Positions 5,019 to 12,294 of a DNA stretch of 25,401 nucleotides are shown here, piece by piece (within the stretch, counting starts at the first letter, position 1; each line of letters begins with the position of its first letter). The stretch is taken from the IMG/VR virus record IMGVR_UViG_3300049727_000180, positions 1-25,401 of that record. One strand, written 5' to 3'. The translations under genes were made by a program, and so were the position numbers. The notes under the pieces are model-generated. The model was given only the letters and a program-made list of their open reading frames with translations, ran no database searches and was not told where the DNA came from. This DNA comes from a virus.

Positions 5019-6136
5019 TTCTCTTCCTTTGTGGGCGTCTCCAACGCGGCTCGGAGGTCGTCTCCGAACAGATCACTTTTGTGATTCCTGGAAATGTCCC
5101 GGAGAACCAAGTCGTTGTCCGCTTCTCCATCCAGCAGGGTGGCGATCCTCTCCCGCTCCTCCAGGCGGCCTTCCTCGTGGGCCCTTGTGCATTGCCAAGA
5201 CATCGCCTGGATGGCACCACGAGATCCTTCCTGTTCCTCCGACAACTTTGCCCGCAGCTCAGCGATGTTGGACATCCTGTCCTGTGCCACCTTCACGATG
5301 TCGTCCGGAGTCATATCATTTTCAGGATCCAAGACATCCCACAAGGACTTGATAGTTCGTTCTCTGGCGCTGTCCATACCCTGCGATCGAGTCAGCTCCA
5401 CCCGCAACGCGGCGGCGGCGTCCCAGCCCTGGCGGCCCCAGGCTGTCCGGCGCTCAAGAACCCTGTCGGGATCCTCGCCGGCGCCACCGAAAAACTCATC
5501 CGGAATGGGCGGCTCTCCGGCCTTGGCGGCGTCGATGGCGGCGAGGCGGGTCTCGTACTCCCTGAGCTTCTCGGAGACGCCCAGCCAGTTCGCCGGAATG
5601 GCCTCCGCGTCCTTCAGCTGAGCCTCAGCCCTTTCCGCCCGCGCCCTCCACTCGCGGTACTCTTCCGCCGTGTCCTCGTCCAGGTGGTTCAGCGCCTCGA
5701 CCTGCGTCGTAAGGTCGCGGACGCGGGCTTCGGCGTCGCCCAGGGACTTGTTGCGGGCCTCGATGATACCGTCCTGCTCCTTGACGCGGGCCTGTAGCCG
5801 CTGCTCATTCGTAGATGCTGCGGACCACCCATCCGTCACGCGCCCGTATTCAATATTAAGTTTGTGGAGACGCGTATCCAACTCGGCGACGCGTGCCTCT
5901 GCGGCTTCGGCGCGACCCTGCCACTTATCCCTTGCCTTGCACACAGCTTCGTATGCGAACGCGGTGGGATACTTCTCCAGCTCGCCTTTCTGAAGCTCAG
6001 CCAGGAGGGCATCAGCGGCAGGGACAGCCCATGCAATGCACGCATCCCGGGAACGGTCGTCCTCGGAATGGGCCATGACGGTCAACTTGTAGAACTCCAT
6101 AGCCAACCTAGCACGAAGATGCATCCTCTCGCTCAT
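5015..6136 (-). CDS. Large coiled-coil protein (373 aa)
   Basis: ATG 6136 has the site GAGGAGGGGAA. After an N-terminal helical domain (residues 1-65, with FYKLTVMAHSEDD and ADALLAELQKGELE), residues about 70-200 are dominated by long runs of Ala, Glu, Arg and Leu in heptad-like order (AEAAEARVAELDTRLHKLN, RNKSLGDAEARVRDLTTQV, RARAERAEAQLKDAEA). A linker with PPIPDEFFGGAGEDPD follows, then more helices, including ERERIATLLDGEADNDLVL. No enzyme motif is visible. Elongated helical proteins in early phage regions may act as scaffolds, recombination accessories or inhibitors; I cannot choose among these. Confidence 0.8.
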   Translation of the reverse strand: MSERMHLRARLAMEFYKLTVMAHSEDDRSRDACIAWAVPAADALLAELQKGELEKYPTAFAYEAVCKARDKWQGRAEAAEARVAELDTRLHKLNIEYGRVTDGWSAASTNEQRLQARVKEQDGIIEARNKSLGDAEARVRDLTTQVEALNHLDEDTAEEYREWRARAERAEAQLKDAEAIPANWLGVSEKLREYETRLAAIDAAKAGEPPIPDEFFGGAGEDPDRVLERRTAWGRQGWDAAAALRVELTRSQGMDSARERTIKSLWDVLDPENDMTPDDIVKVAQDRMSNIAELRAKLSEEQEGSRGAIQAMSWQCTRAHEEGRLEERERIATLLDGEADNDLVLRDISRNHKSDLFGDDLRAALETPTKEEK

Positions 6137-6333
6137 TTCCCCTCCTCCTCAATGACGGCCAGCGTCACGATGTACTTCTTGCCGGATTGCTTCTTGAACA
6201 GGCTGTTGGCGAGTGTGGTGAGCTGCGTGGTGAGTCCGTACAGCGCAGCGGCTGCGTCCTCGCCCTTCTCTGCGGTCGCCAGCAGGTTCGCCGCGTTGAG
6301 CATCTTGACTTTCGTTCCGATGAGGTCGCTCAT
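6133..6333 (-). CDS. Small hypothetical protein (66 aa)
   Basis: Start set at ATG 6333, overlapping the upstream TAA as TAATG. Frames extending to 6522 would lie inside the MazG-type gene. The sequence (MSDLIGTKVKMLNAANLLAT, then DAAAALYGLTTQLTTLANSL, then GKKYIVTLAVIEEEG) suggests two helices followed by a strand. Its own ribosome site is weak, so translation probably depends on reinitiation after the upstream gene. Not recognised. Confidence 0.65.
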   Translation of the reverse strand: MSDLIGTKVKMLNAANLLATAEKGEDAAAALYGLTTQLTTLANSLFKKQSGKKYIVTLAVIEEEGK

Positions 6334-6665
6334 TATTTTCGCTCGTACAGATTCTTGTAGTACTCTTCCGAATGCGACCGCACATGTTCGATCACACCTT
6401 CCGCATCGGGCTGGTTCCAGGTCCGCTTCTGTACCTTGGCGAATTTCGCTTCCGACGCGTCGAGCAGACTGAAACCCTTCTTGTGGGCGAACCCTAGCAG
6501 AAGGAGAAGCAGATCGGCACACTCTTCCTCGATCTCTTCGTTGCGGGTGGCCTTCTCTATCTCAAGGATCTCCCGCTTCATGTGGCTGATGAGTCCCTGG
6601 TCCGTCAGGCTGTCGCCGAACGCACGCTGCTGCCAGTAGCCGTGTCGAGTTTGTAGGTCGTTCAT
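6333..6665 (-). CDS. MazG-like/DUF550-type nucleotide pyrophosphohydrolase (110 aa)
   Basis: ATG 6665 follows CAGGAGGCGGCG. The pattern YWQQRAFGDSLTDQGLISHM, KREILEIEKA (Glu32 and Glu35) and EEECADLLLLLLGFAHKKGF (Glu48 and Asp51) gives the ExxE and ExxD metal-binding pairs of the all-alpha NTP pyrophosphohydrolase (MazG-type) fold. The FG.....G...HM.KE opening resembles the DUF550 dATP/dGTP diphosphohydrolase family. Such enzymes convert dNTPs to dNMPs plus pyrophosphate and shape nucleotide pools during infection. The gene overlaps the corrected end of the methyltransferase frame by ATGA. Family assignment is by motif; substrate unproven. Confidence 0.8.
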   Translation of the reverse strand: MNDLQTRHGYWQQRAFGDSLTDQGLISHMKREILEIEKATRNEEIEEECADLLLLLLGFAHKKGFSLLDASEAKFAKVQKRTWNQPDAEGVIEHVRSHSEEYYKNLYERK

Positions 6666-6770
6666 CGCCGCCTCCTGAAAATAGTTATTACGCGAAAACG
6701 ATGGTTTGTCGACTTACACATCCCGATGACGGCCTCCATCTCCCACTGATCCTTGCGATACATTGGGGGG
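6662..6770 (-). other. Out-of-frame C-terminal segment of the methyltransferase
   Basis: In the +1 frame after the C6 run (6765-6770), the minus strand reads PMYRKDQWEMEAVIGM, then CKSTNHRFRVITIF, and ends at TGA 6662. This stop overlaps the next ATG as ATGA, as at most junctions in this operon. The in-frame continuation instead reads NVSQGSVGDGGRHRDV and stops early at 6714. A Met-Tyr-Arg stretch followed by a T/S-NHR-F-R ending is what I recall for the C-termini of such methyltransferases. So this segment is very probably the true end of the protein. Confidence 0.75.
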
Positions 6771-7280
6771 CACCTGGTCGAGCCAGACAAGCCGCGCGTC
6801 CTTCTTCATCCGCGCGCCGAGCGCCTTCAGCACCACGTTGCGCTTGATCATGCTGGTCTGGTAGTGGTCGCAGTCCTCGACCGAGTATGGTGGATCCGCC
6901 AATACAAGAGCATACTTCTCAAGAGGAACCTTCTCCAGGCGCTGCGCGTCATCGACATAGGTAGGCTTGCGGTCACTCTTGATGTCGCACGTGTCGCCGG
7001 GTAGAACAGCCAAGTCCACGCACCCTGAGAAAAGGTGAAGGACTCTCCCTTGATCTTTATCTGGGAATAGCGCCTTAATCCTCTTGAGGTAGCCCGCCGG
7101 GTATCCACCATACAGCCCGCTCCTGACACGGTAGTCGTTGCCCATGATCCACGTGCCAACCACACGACCGTCCTCACCAACGAACAGCGATCGCGGGAAC
7201 TTGGTGATCTTGACGTAGTTCTGAATTCTCTCTTCCCATGTGAGCCTAGAACTTCCGCTTGCTTCCGCTTGCTTTTTCAT
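6714..7280 (-). CDS. DNA methyltransferase-like protein (SAM-dependent), C-terminus frameshifted
   Basis: The start ATG 7280 has the site AAAGGGGACACT and overlaps the end of the primase-helicase gene by 35 nt. Residues 80-88 (VLHLFSGCV) look like the SAM-binding motif I region, and LADPPY (about 128-133) is the DPPY catalytic motif of amino-methyltransferases acting on adenine or cytosine. Helices around SMIKRNVVLKALGARMKK and the strand LVWLDQVPP follow. Immediately after VPP the frame leaves the conserved path at a run of six C. With one base skipped, the protein continues about 33 residues to 6662. This may be programmed +1 shifting, a real mutation or a homopolymer read error. A role in protecting phage DNA from host nucleases is plausible. 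Confidence 0.75.
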   Translation of the reverse strand: MKKQAEASGSSRLTWEERIQNYVKITKFPRSLFVGEDGRVVGTWIMGNDYRVRSGLYGGYPAGYLKRIKALFPDKDQGRVLHLFSGCVDLAVLPGDTCDIKSDRKPTYVDDAQRLEKVPLEKYALVLADPPYSVEDCDHYQTSMIKRNVVLKALGARMKKDARLVWLDQVPPNVSQGSVGDGGRHRDV

Positions 7281-9303
7281 AGTGTCCCCTTTCTGCGTTA
7301 TACAGCCGTCCGAGCTCCGGACCGTTGGTGATCTTCTCGTACTTCGCCGCGTTGCGCACCGCCCACAGCTTCTGGCAGCCGCTCATGGTGGGGACGCCCA
7401 TTCCCTTGTAGACCAGCATCAGGCCGGCACGGCGCAGCTCCCGACTCAGCCCGTTAATTGTAACGCGTTTATTTCCCATGGGGTCGTACAAGCCGTGAAG
7501 CTCCGTGCACGTCCAAAGATCGCGCAGAATGGGTTCGTCGCCCAGTCGCAGCACCGTCTCCGGGGAAAGCTTCAGCTGAGCCACCCACATGGCTACGTCG
7601 CTCTTGCCGTCGTCGATCATATTCTGCTTGGACTGGGTCATCGGCGCGTGGCCCTGCGGATTGAAGCCGGTCAGGTCCAATCCCAGCAGGTAGTGGAACA
7701 GCGCGTGCGCGCCGCTCTTCTCCAGCCACGCCATGTATTCCTTGTAGAAGGCGTCGGGCAGCGGCACGCCACACACTTCGTGGATGAAGAAGCGTCGGTC
7801 CGTGTCCTCCAGGAAGAAGGCGTCTGGATGGTTCGAAGTGAAGTAGTAGTTGATGCAGTCCGGGACGGTGAACTTGGGGACGTACTTGACGTTGATCCGC
7901 AGTTGCTTTTGCGTGATCATGCTCTTCATCCGGTCCGCGACTGAGCGCTTGTCGCCACCCGTGATTTCGTCGCCCATCACGAACTGCTTATTCTCGGCCC
8001 AGTCGTTGTCGCCAGATTGCAGCGCCTGGTCTGTGATCTCGGTCGCGTTATTCCCGTAGATCTTGAACATGGTGTGGCCCAACAGCGTCTTGCCGGTGCC
8101 CTGAACCAAGCCCCATACTACCACGCTGGAGGCGAGCTTCGCGCCGGGGTGCTGCAGCGGGTAGGCAAGCCACTGTTCAAGCCACTTCCGGTTCTCTGGG
8201 GAGGCCTCCGCGAACAGGTAGTCCAGAAGTCTGCGGAACGGCGCGACTGTGCCTTCAACGGGCCGGCAGCCCCATCCGGACCAGATGTTCAGCTCTCCGT
8301 TCTCCGTGATCTTTTCCTGGCCAGGGGCATACGTCGTTCGTCGCACTGCGGCACGGTGGGGCCACTTGAGCCATTCTTTGGCCGCGCTCTTTCGCACGAT
8401 CCTGAAGTTCTCACCGACTTGCACCTCCACGTCGAAAGTTCGTGTTGCGTATGCGTGGTCAACGAAGTTTCTCGGCGCCATGCGCTGAAGGGTGTCGAGT
8501 CGCAGAATCAGGCCGGGATCCTCCACGTACACGATCTCTTCGTTGAGTTCGTGTAGCGCCTGTGCCTCGGAGAACGGGCTGGCGTTGTCGAGAATCAACT
8601 GAAATGCTTTGACGCCCTCGCTCACCAAGAAATCATCCAGTCCGGTCTTCTTTGGTGGATTCAGGGACGGAAGACGGACGATGAAGGGCTGCGCACCCAG
8701 CTTGAGTAGTTCTCGAGCGAGTGCGTTCTCAGCACTGAGGATCATCTGATTGCTTACAGCATCGCTGTCGTAGCAGACGAACACGTTCCGCCCACTCCAC
8801 TTGAACTCGGCGAACTGGGGGAGCAATGGCATCAGCTGCTTTCCGCTCTTGAAGCACCACACACCTCCGAGTCCGATGGTGGCGAGTCCCATCTTGCAGG
8901 CGCACGCGGCTTTGAGCTCTCCCTCAGTGATTATGAGCGCCTCGTTGGTCATGTCGGCGAGCTTCGCCCATGGCACTTCGGGCGAAAGGTAGAGCTCGTT
9001 GAGTGTCTTGGGTGCCTGCGCATACCGCAGGTCCTTGCGGTTCGTGAGCGCGGTGAATCCGTCCTTGACGGTCTCCAGGTAACGGAAGCGCCAGAAGCTG
9101 GTCTTCCTACCCTTAAGGTCGAAGTAGGGGATGACGAACCCGGCCTTGGCTGCTGGGAGGGGGAGCGTTGCGGCCTTCTCAGCGATGGTGGGGACAAAGC
9201 CCAGCTTCTTCGCGTCTTTGTCGTCCAGACCACTGTCCTCGAGCTTCTCAAGCAGTGCTTGGTGCACTTCGTTCTTGTTGGCGAATTTCGTAGCGATCGA
9301 CAC
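7246..9303 (-). CDS. Primase-helicase: TOPRIM (DUF3854-like) plus SF3 helicase (DUF5906-like), 685 aa
   Basis: Start set at GTG 9303 (site GAGGTGTAATA), just after the upstream stop. Residues about 120-230 form a TOPRIM-like domain: LIITEGEL (123-130, acidic) and FVCYDSDA (175-182, DxD). A linker follows, then a superfamily-3 helicase core: Walker A GLVQGTGKT (398-406), Walker B FVMGDE (441-446), and a sensor/arginine-finger region FTSNHPDAFFLEDTDRRF (488-505). This matches phage and plasmid D5/P4-type replication proteins, which unwind the origin and, with the TOPRIM/primase part, start synthesis. The C-terminal 100 residues may bind DNA. It is the main replication protein of this arm. Confidence 0.9.
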   Translation of the reverse strand: MSIATKFANKNEVHQALLEKLEDSGLDDKDAKKLGFVPTIAEKAATLPLPAAKAGFVIPYFDLKGRKTSFWRFRYLETVKDGFTALTNRKDLRYAQAPKTLNELYLSPEVPWAKLADMTNEALIITEGELKAACACKMGLATIGLGGVWCFKSGKQLMPLLPQFAEFKWSGRNVFVCYDSDAVSNQMILSAENALARELLKLGAQPFIVRLPSLNPPKKTGLDDFLVSEGVKAFQLILDNASPFSEAQALHELNEEIVYVEDPGLILRLDTLQRMAPRNFVDHAYATRTFDVEVQVGENFRIVRKSAAKEWLKWPHRAAVRRTTYAPGQEKITENGELNIWSGWGCRPVEGTVAPFRRLLDYLFAEASPENRKWLEQWLAYPLQHPGAKLASSVVVWGLVQGTGKTLLGHTMFKIYGNNATEITDQALQSGDNDWAENKQFVMGDEITGGDKRSVADRMKSMITQKQLRINVKYVPKFTVPDCINYYFTSNHPDAFFLEDTDRRFFIHEVCGVPLPDAFYKEYMAWLEKSGAHALFHYLLGLDLTGFNPQGHAPMTQSKQNMIDDGKSDVAMWVAQLKLSPETVLRLGDEPILRDLWTCTELHGLYDPMGNKRVTINGLSRELRRAGLMLVYKGMGVPTMSGCQKLWAVRNAAKYEKITNGPELGRLYNAERGHYEKASGSKRKF

Positions 9304-9305
9304 TA

Positions 9306-9647
9306 TTACACCTCGTCCACGTGCTGCAGTCCGACCTCGATCAGACGTACTATAAGGGCGCGACGACTGAACCACCGCTGCGTCAGCGCCTTCTTACGAT
9401 CCATGTGCGCCTTTTTCTTACCGCGGATTAGCTCTTTCAACCAAGCGTTGGCTGCCTCAGGACATTTTTCGTAGCTGATTTTTCGAGCCTCGGCGCGCTC
9501 TGCATCGGTGAGTGTCGGAACGAAGACCATTGAAACTTCCGGCTCTTTTGCTCGCCCTTCGGACTTGAGCTTTTCCTTCAGAGCTTCAATTTCTGTGACA
9601 GTTTCCTCCGCCACCTCGATCAAAATGTTTATTCTGGCGTTTTGCAC
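9306..9647 (-). CDS. Hypothetical protein, first gene of the early operon (113 aa)
   Basis: GTG 9647 follows AAAGGAGAACCT, an excellent site. Residues 1-33 look helical (QNARINILIEVAEETVTEIE, then ALKEKLKSEG), followed by VSMVFVPTLTDAERAEARKI and a strongly basic C-terminal half (LIRGKKKAHMDRKKALTQRW). The basic part suggests nucleic-acid contact. I do not recognise the family. It is the first leftward gene after the divergent control region and lies 2 nt from the primase-helicase start, so it may be a replication accessory. Confidence 0.75.
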   Translation of the reverse strand: MQNARINILIEVAEETVTEIEALKEKLKSEGRAKEPEVSMVFVPTLTDAERAEARKISYEKCPEAANAWLKELIRGKKKAHMDRKKALTQRWFSRRALIVRLIEVGLQHVDEV

Positions 9648-9715
9648 AGGTTCTCCTTTCTGAGAATTGGGAATTTTAAGTTCGCGGATACCCGGAACTC
9701 GTAATCGCGAAGGTT

Positions 9716-9744
9716 AGTATACCCGTATTTAGGCTGCGATATAT
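9716..9744 (-). promoter_or_regulatory. Candidate early promoter
   Basis: The minus strand has TATACT (9721-9716), close to a sigma-70 -10 box, about 68 nt upstream of the first leftward start. The -35 position (ATATAT, 17 nt upstream) is poor. The inverted repeat TTCGCG/CGCGAA lies just downstream and could be an operator. Confidence 0.25.
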
Positions 9745-9837
9745 GTTTCGTGCGGATGGTCGTGGAACGTCGCTCTGCGGAATATTGACGCGTGAATTCT
9801 TTGCACTCTGATTCTTCGTGATTTTACGAAGTTCTAA

Positions 9838-10017
9838 TTACCAAGGAAGTCCAGACTCTATACGTTTTCAACTAAACCTCCTATATCTATATCCTCTATA
9901 TTTCTCTCTTACTAATTTCCAAAAAATAGTAATAGAGTAATAGAGTAAAGAAAGCTATCTCAAATCCTCGGCCTGCCTCAATAGTGCAACTTTACCGAGC
10001 CATTTTGACCACCGTAA
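9838..10017 (+). repeat. Intergenic control module, copy A
   Basis: This roughly 180-bp stretch recurs at 16422-16593. It begins TTACC(A/G)AGG, runs through ACTCTATA and pyrimidine-rich AT sequence, has two AATAGAGT repeats (9931-9946), then the core 9982-10017. The core starts TAGTGCAACTTTACCGAG and ends TTGACCACCGTAA; 32 of its 36 bases match copy B. The AATAGAGT-to-core distance is 51 nt in both copies. It lies upstream of the small terminase gene, so it probably carries late transcription signals. Confidence 0.8.
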
Positions 10018-10111
10018 TTATTCCTCCCATAAGCGATGCATTTGGTGCTCAGAACGTCGTCGACAGGAGTTATTGCGCTTCCCACTGGTGCACTGCGCAA
10101 AAACTATTTTA

Positions 10112-10135
10112 TAAAGTGCATAAATTAGCACTTTA
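10112..10135 (+). promoter_or_regulatory. Palindromic operator-like site
   Basis: A perfect 8-bp inverted repeat, TAAAGTGC and GCACTTTA, has an 8-bp AT-only centre. Its right arm overlaps TTTACA (10132-10137), which with TATTTT (10155-10160) at 17-bp spacing could be a sigma-70-type promoter starting about 25 nt before the small terminase gene. This fits a repressor or activator site; the binding protein is unknown. Confidence 0.4.
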
Positions 10136-10192
10136 CAGGAGAATCTTGACGGGTTATTTTTACGTGTGCGCTCGTAGAGGAACCACCCAGTC

Positions 10193-10675
10193 ATGGCCAA
10201 CCCTGCAACCGACAAGAACACAAAGAAACCCCGGCGAAATCCGGGCGTCCCTGTTCCGTCCGAGGACTGGGATGTGTTCTTCGAAGTTCTCAGCGAGACT
10301 GCAAACGTCACGAAGGCCTGTGAAGCTGCAAACGTCAACCGGCTCACGGCGTATGACCGAAAACGGTTCGACAAAGAATTCCACGAGAAGTGGGAGTATG
10401 CATACGCCCGTGGCTACGACAAGCTCGAGGAAAGTGCACAGCGCCGTGCCTTCGAGGGATGCACCAAGCCGGTGTTCTACAAGGGAGACATCTGCGGCTA
10501 CATCCTCGAATACAGCGATGCACTGACGACGTTCCTCCTCAAGGGCCGGAAGCCGGAGATCTTCCGTGACCGCACTGAAGTCACCATGAACGGCGGCGAC
10601 GGGCGCACCAAGAAGGAACTCACGGACGATGAGCTGGATGCACTCATCGCACAACGCGCCGGCAACGCTCAATGA
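10193..10675 (+). CDS. terS: Terminase small subunit (160 aa)
   Basis: The N-terminal part after a basic leader has a helix-turn-helix typical of phage small terminases: FFEVLSETANVTKACEAANV followed by NRLTAYDRKRFDKEFHEKW, where the first helices recognise DNA. Residues 77-105 (KLEESAQRRAFEGCTKPVFY) and the segment LLKGRKPEIFRDRTEV are also usual in this family. The C-terminal tail is acidic (TDDELDALIAQ). The protein binds the packaging site as an oligomer and hands DNA to the large subunit. ATG 10193 follows AGAGGAACC with a long spacing. It overlaps the large subunit gene as ATGA. Confidence 0.85.
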   Translation: MANPATDKNTKKPRRNPGVPVPSEDWDVFFEVLSETANVTKACEAANVNRLTAYDRKRFDKEFHEKWEYAYARGYDKLEESAQRRAFEGCTKPVFYKGDICGYILEYSDALTTFLLKGRKPEIFRDRTEVTMNGGDGRTKKELTDDELDALIAQRAGNAQ

Positions 10676-12294
10676 GCACCGGCTCCCTGGCCAGGATGAA
10701 GGCCAAGAATGCTGCCAAGAAGGCAGCGTGGGACGCGGAGATCGCGGCCGAAGCAGCGGAGCGTGCCAAGAAGTCCGAACGTGCAGCGAAACTGGAACTT
10801 CTTGCGTTGATCGCCGAACGCGCTCGCCGCAAGATGTTGCACTTTACGCTGTTCACCTATCCGGGATACAAGGCCGGGTGGTTTCACCGTCGTCTTGCTT
10901 CGCGCCTTGACCAGTTCCTCGCCGACGTCGAGGCCGGCAAGTCTCCGCGACTGATCATCGAAGCTCCCCCACGCAGCGGCAAGTCCGAGTTGGTCTCGCG
11001 TCGCTTTCCGGCCTTCGCTCTCGGCAAGAATCCCGACCTCTCCATCATCGCGACTTCTTACGCCAGCGATCTCGCGTCCTCCATGAACCGGGACGTGCAG
11101 CGCGTCATCGACAGCGAAGAATACCAGGAGCTGTTCCCTGAGACGTCGCTCAATGGCTCAAATGTGCGCACGGTCGCTGACGGCAGCTACCTGCGCAATT
11201 CTGATATCTTCGAGGTCGTCAAGCACAAGGGCGTCTACAAGAGCGCAGGTGTCGGCGCCGGCATTACCGGCAGAGGCGGCGAGATCCTGCTGGTGGACGA
11301 TCCCCTGAAGGATGCAGCGGAGGCCCACAGTCAGACTGTGCGCGACGGCATCCTCGACTGGTTCAAGTCCACGCTTTACACCCGCTGCGCTCCGGGCGGA
11401 GGCATCCTTATCATCATGACTCGCTGGCACATGGACGACCTCGCCGGCCATCTGCTCGACGAGGCGAAGAAGGACGGGGAGCATTGGGACGAATTCCGTT
11501 TCCCCGCCATCGCCGAGGAAGACGAATACGACGAGAACGGCAATCTGCTGCGCAAGAAGGACGAAGCACTTCACCCTGAGCGGTTTGGTGTTGAGTCCCT
11601 CGCCCGCATCAAGAGGGCCGTCGGGTCACGTGTGTGGGCCGCGCTCTACCAGCAGCGTCCGAGTGCCGCAGAAGGCAACATCTTCAAGCGAGAAAACTGG
11701 AAGAAGATCCGCGCTCCGACGCAGCTGACGCTCATGACGAAGGAAGAGCGCAAGATGTATCTGTGTGAGCTGGGCATCGAACGCATCATTCAGCGCTGGG
11801 ACACGGCCCTGGGTGAGAAGAAGAAGTCTGACTACTCCGCCTGCGTCACACTCGGTGTGGCCAAATCTCGCTACTACGTCCTCAACGTGTGGAAGGCACA
11901 GCTGCCGTTCCCCGACGTGAAGGACAAAGTCAAGACGCTCTTCGACATGTGGAACCCGGTCAAGGTCGTCGTTGAAGGCGGCGGGTCGGCAAGCGGTAAG
12001 GCCACAGTGCAGACCATGAAGCGCGAGACCCGCGTTCCTCTGTTCGAAGTGCCGGCTGTGCTGGACAAGGTGCTCCGTGCTGAGCTGATGTCGCCGAACC
12101 ACGAGAGCGGCCTGGTGTGGATGTTCGAGAACGAAGATTGGACTTCGGACTTCGAGGACCAGTGCGCCAACTTCCCCGCCATCAAGCACGACGACGACGT
12201 CGACGCCTTCGTCGGTGCACTGGAAGAAGCGACTGGAACACCCGGCCCGATGCAGATCACTGACGAACTTCTTGCGATTGTAGGTGCGCTGTGA
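10672..12294 (+). CDS. terL: Terminase large subunit, ATPase/nuclease (540 aa)
   Basis: The DNA-packaging motor. After a basic, Ala/Lys-rich helix (1-50), the ATPase domain has Walker A PPRSGKSE (99-106), Walker B EILLVDD (204-210) and the coupling motif IIMTRWH (247-253). The nuclease domain shows QRWDTALG (Asp377) and HDDDVDAF (506-513) as likely metal ligands of the RNase H-like fold. It hydrolyses ATP to push DNA into the prohead through the portal and cuts the concatemer. The length is normal for the family. Start ATG 10672 overlaps the small subunit stop; its own stop overlaps the portal GTG. Confidence 0.95.
   Translation: MSTGSLARMKAKNAAKKAAWDAEIAAEAAERAKKSERAAKLELLALIAERARRKMLHFTLFTYPGYKAGWFHRRLASRLDQFLADVEAGKSPRLIIEAPPRSGKSELVSRRFPAFALGKNPDLSIIATSYASDLASSMNRDVQRVIDSEEYQELFPETSLNGSNVRTVADGSYLRNSDIFEVVKHKGVYKSAGVGAGITGRGGEILLVDDPLKDAAEAHSQTVRDGILDWFKSTLYTRCAPGGGILIIMTRWHMDDLAGHLLDEAKKDGEHWDEFRFPAIAEEDEYDENGNLLRKKDEALHPERFGVESLARIKRAVGSRVWAALYQQRPSAAEGNIFKRENWKKIRAPTQLTLMTKEERKMYLCELGIERIIQRWDTALGEKKKSDYSACVTLGVAKSRYYVLNVWKAQLPFPDVKDKVKTLFDMWNPVKVVVEGGGSASGKATVQTMKRETRVPLFEVPAVLDKVLRAELMSPNHESGLVWMFENEDWTSDFEDQCANFPAIKHDDDVDAFVGALEEATGTPGPMQITDELLAIVGAL

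Larger units (their letters stand above)
9648..10192. other. Divergent AT-rich control region
   Basis: The leftward early operon and rightward packaging operon start on either side of this 545-bp gap. It is much more AT-rich than the genes. It contains the inverted repeats TTCGCG/CGCGAA (9681-9686, 9706-9711), CTTCGT/ACGAAG (9814-9819, 9826-9831) and TAAAGTGC/GCACTTTA (10112-10119, 10128-10135), the duplicated module (9838-10017) and two adjacent 8-bp repeats. No coding frame with a ribosome site is visible. Promoters for both directions should lie here. An origin is also conceivable, given AT-rich repeats next to the replication gene block. Confidence 0.6.

Noticed and set aside
5081-5797. 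Plus-strand frames opposite the coiled-coil gene.
   Set aside because: Antisense of heptad-repeat DNA gives Leu/Arg/Pro-rich sequence; no ribosome site.
9984-10526. Plus-strand open frame starting in the control region and running into the small terminase gene.
   Set aside because: It is in another frame of the terminase gene, rich in Ser, Thr and Arg, with no ribosome site.
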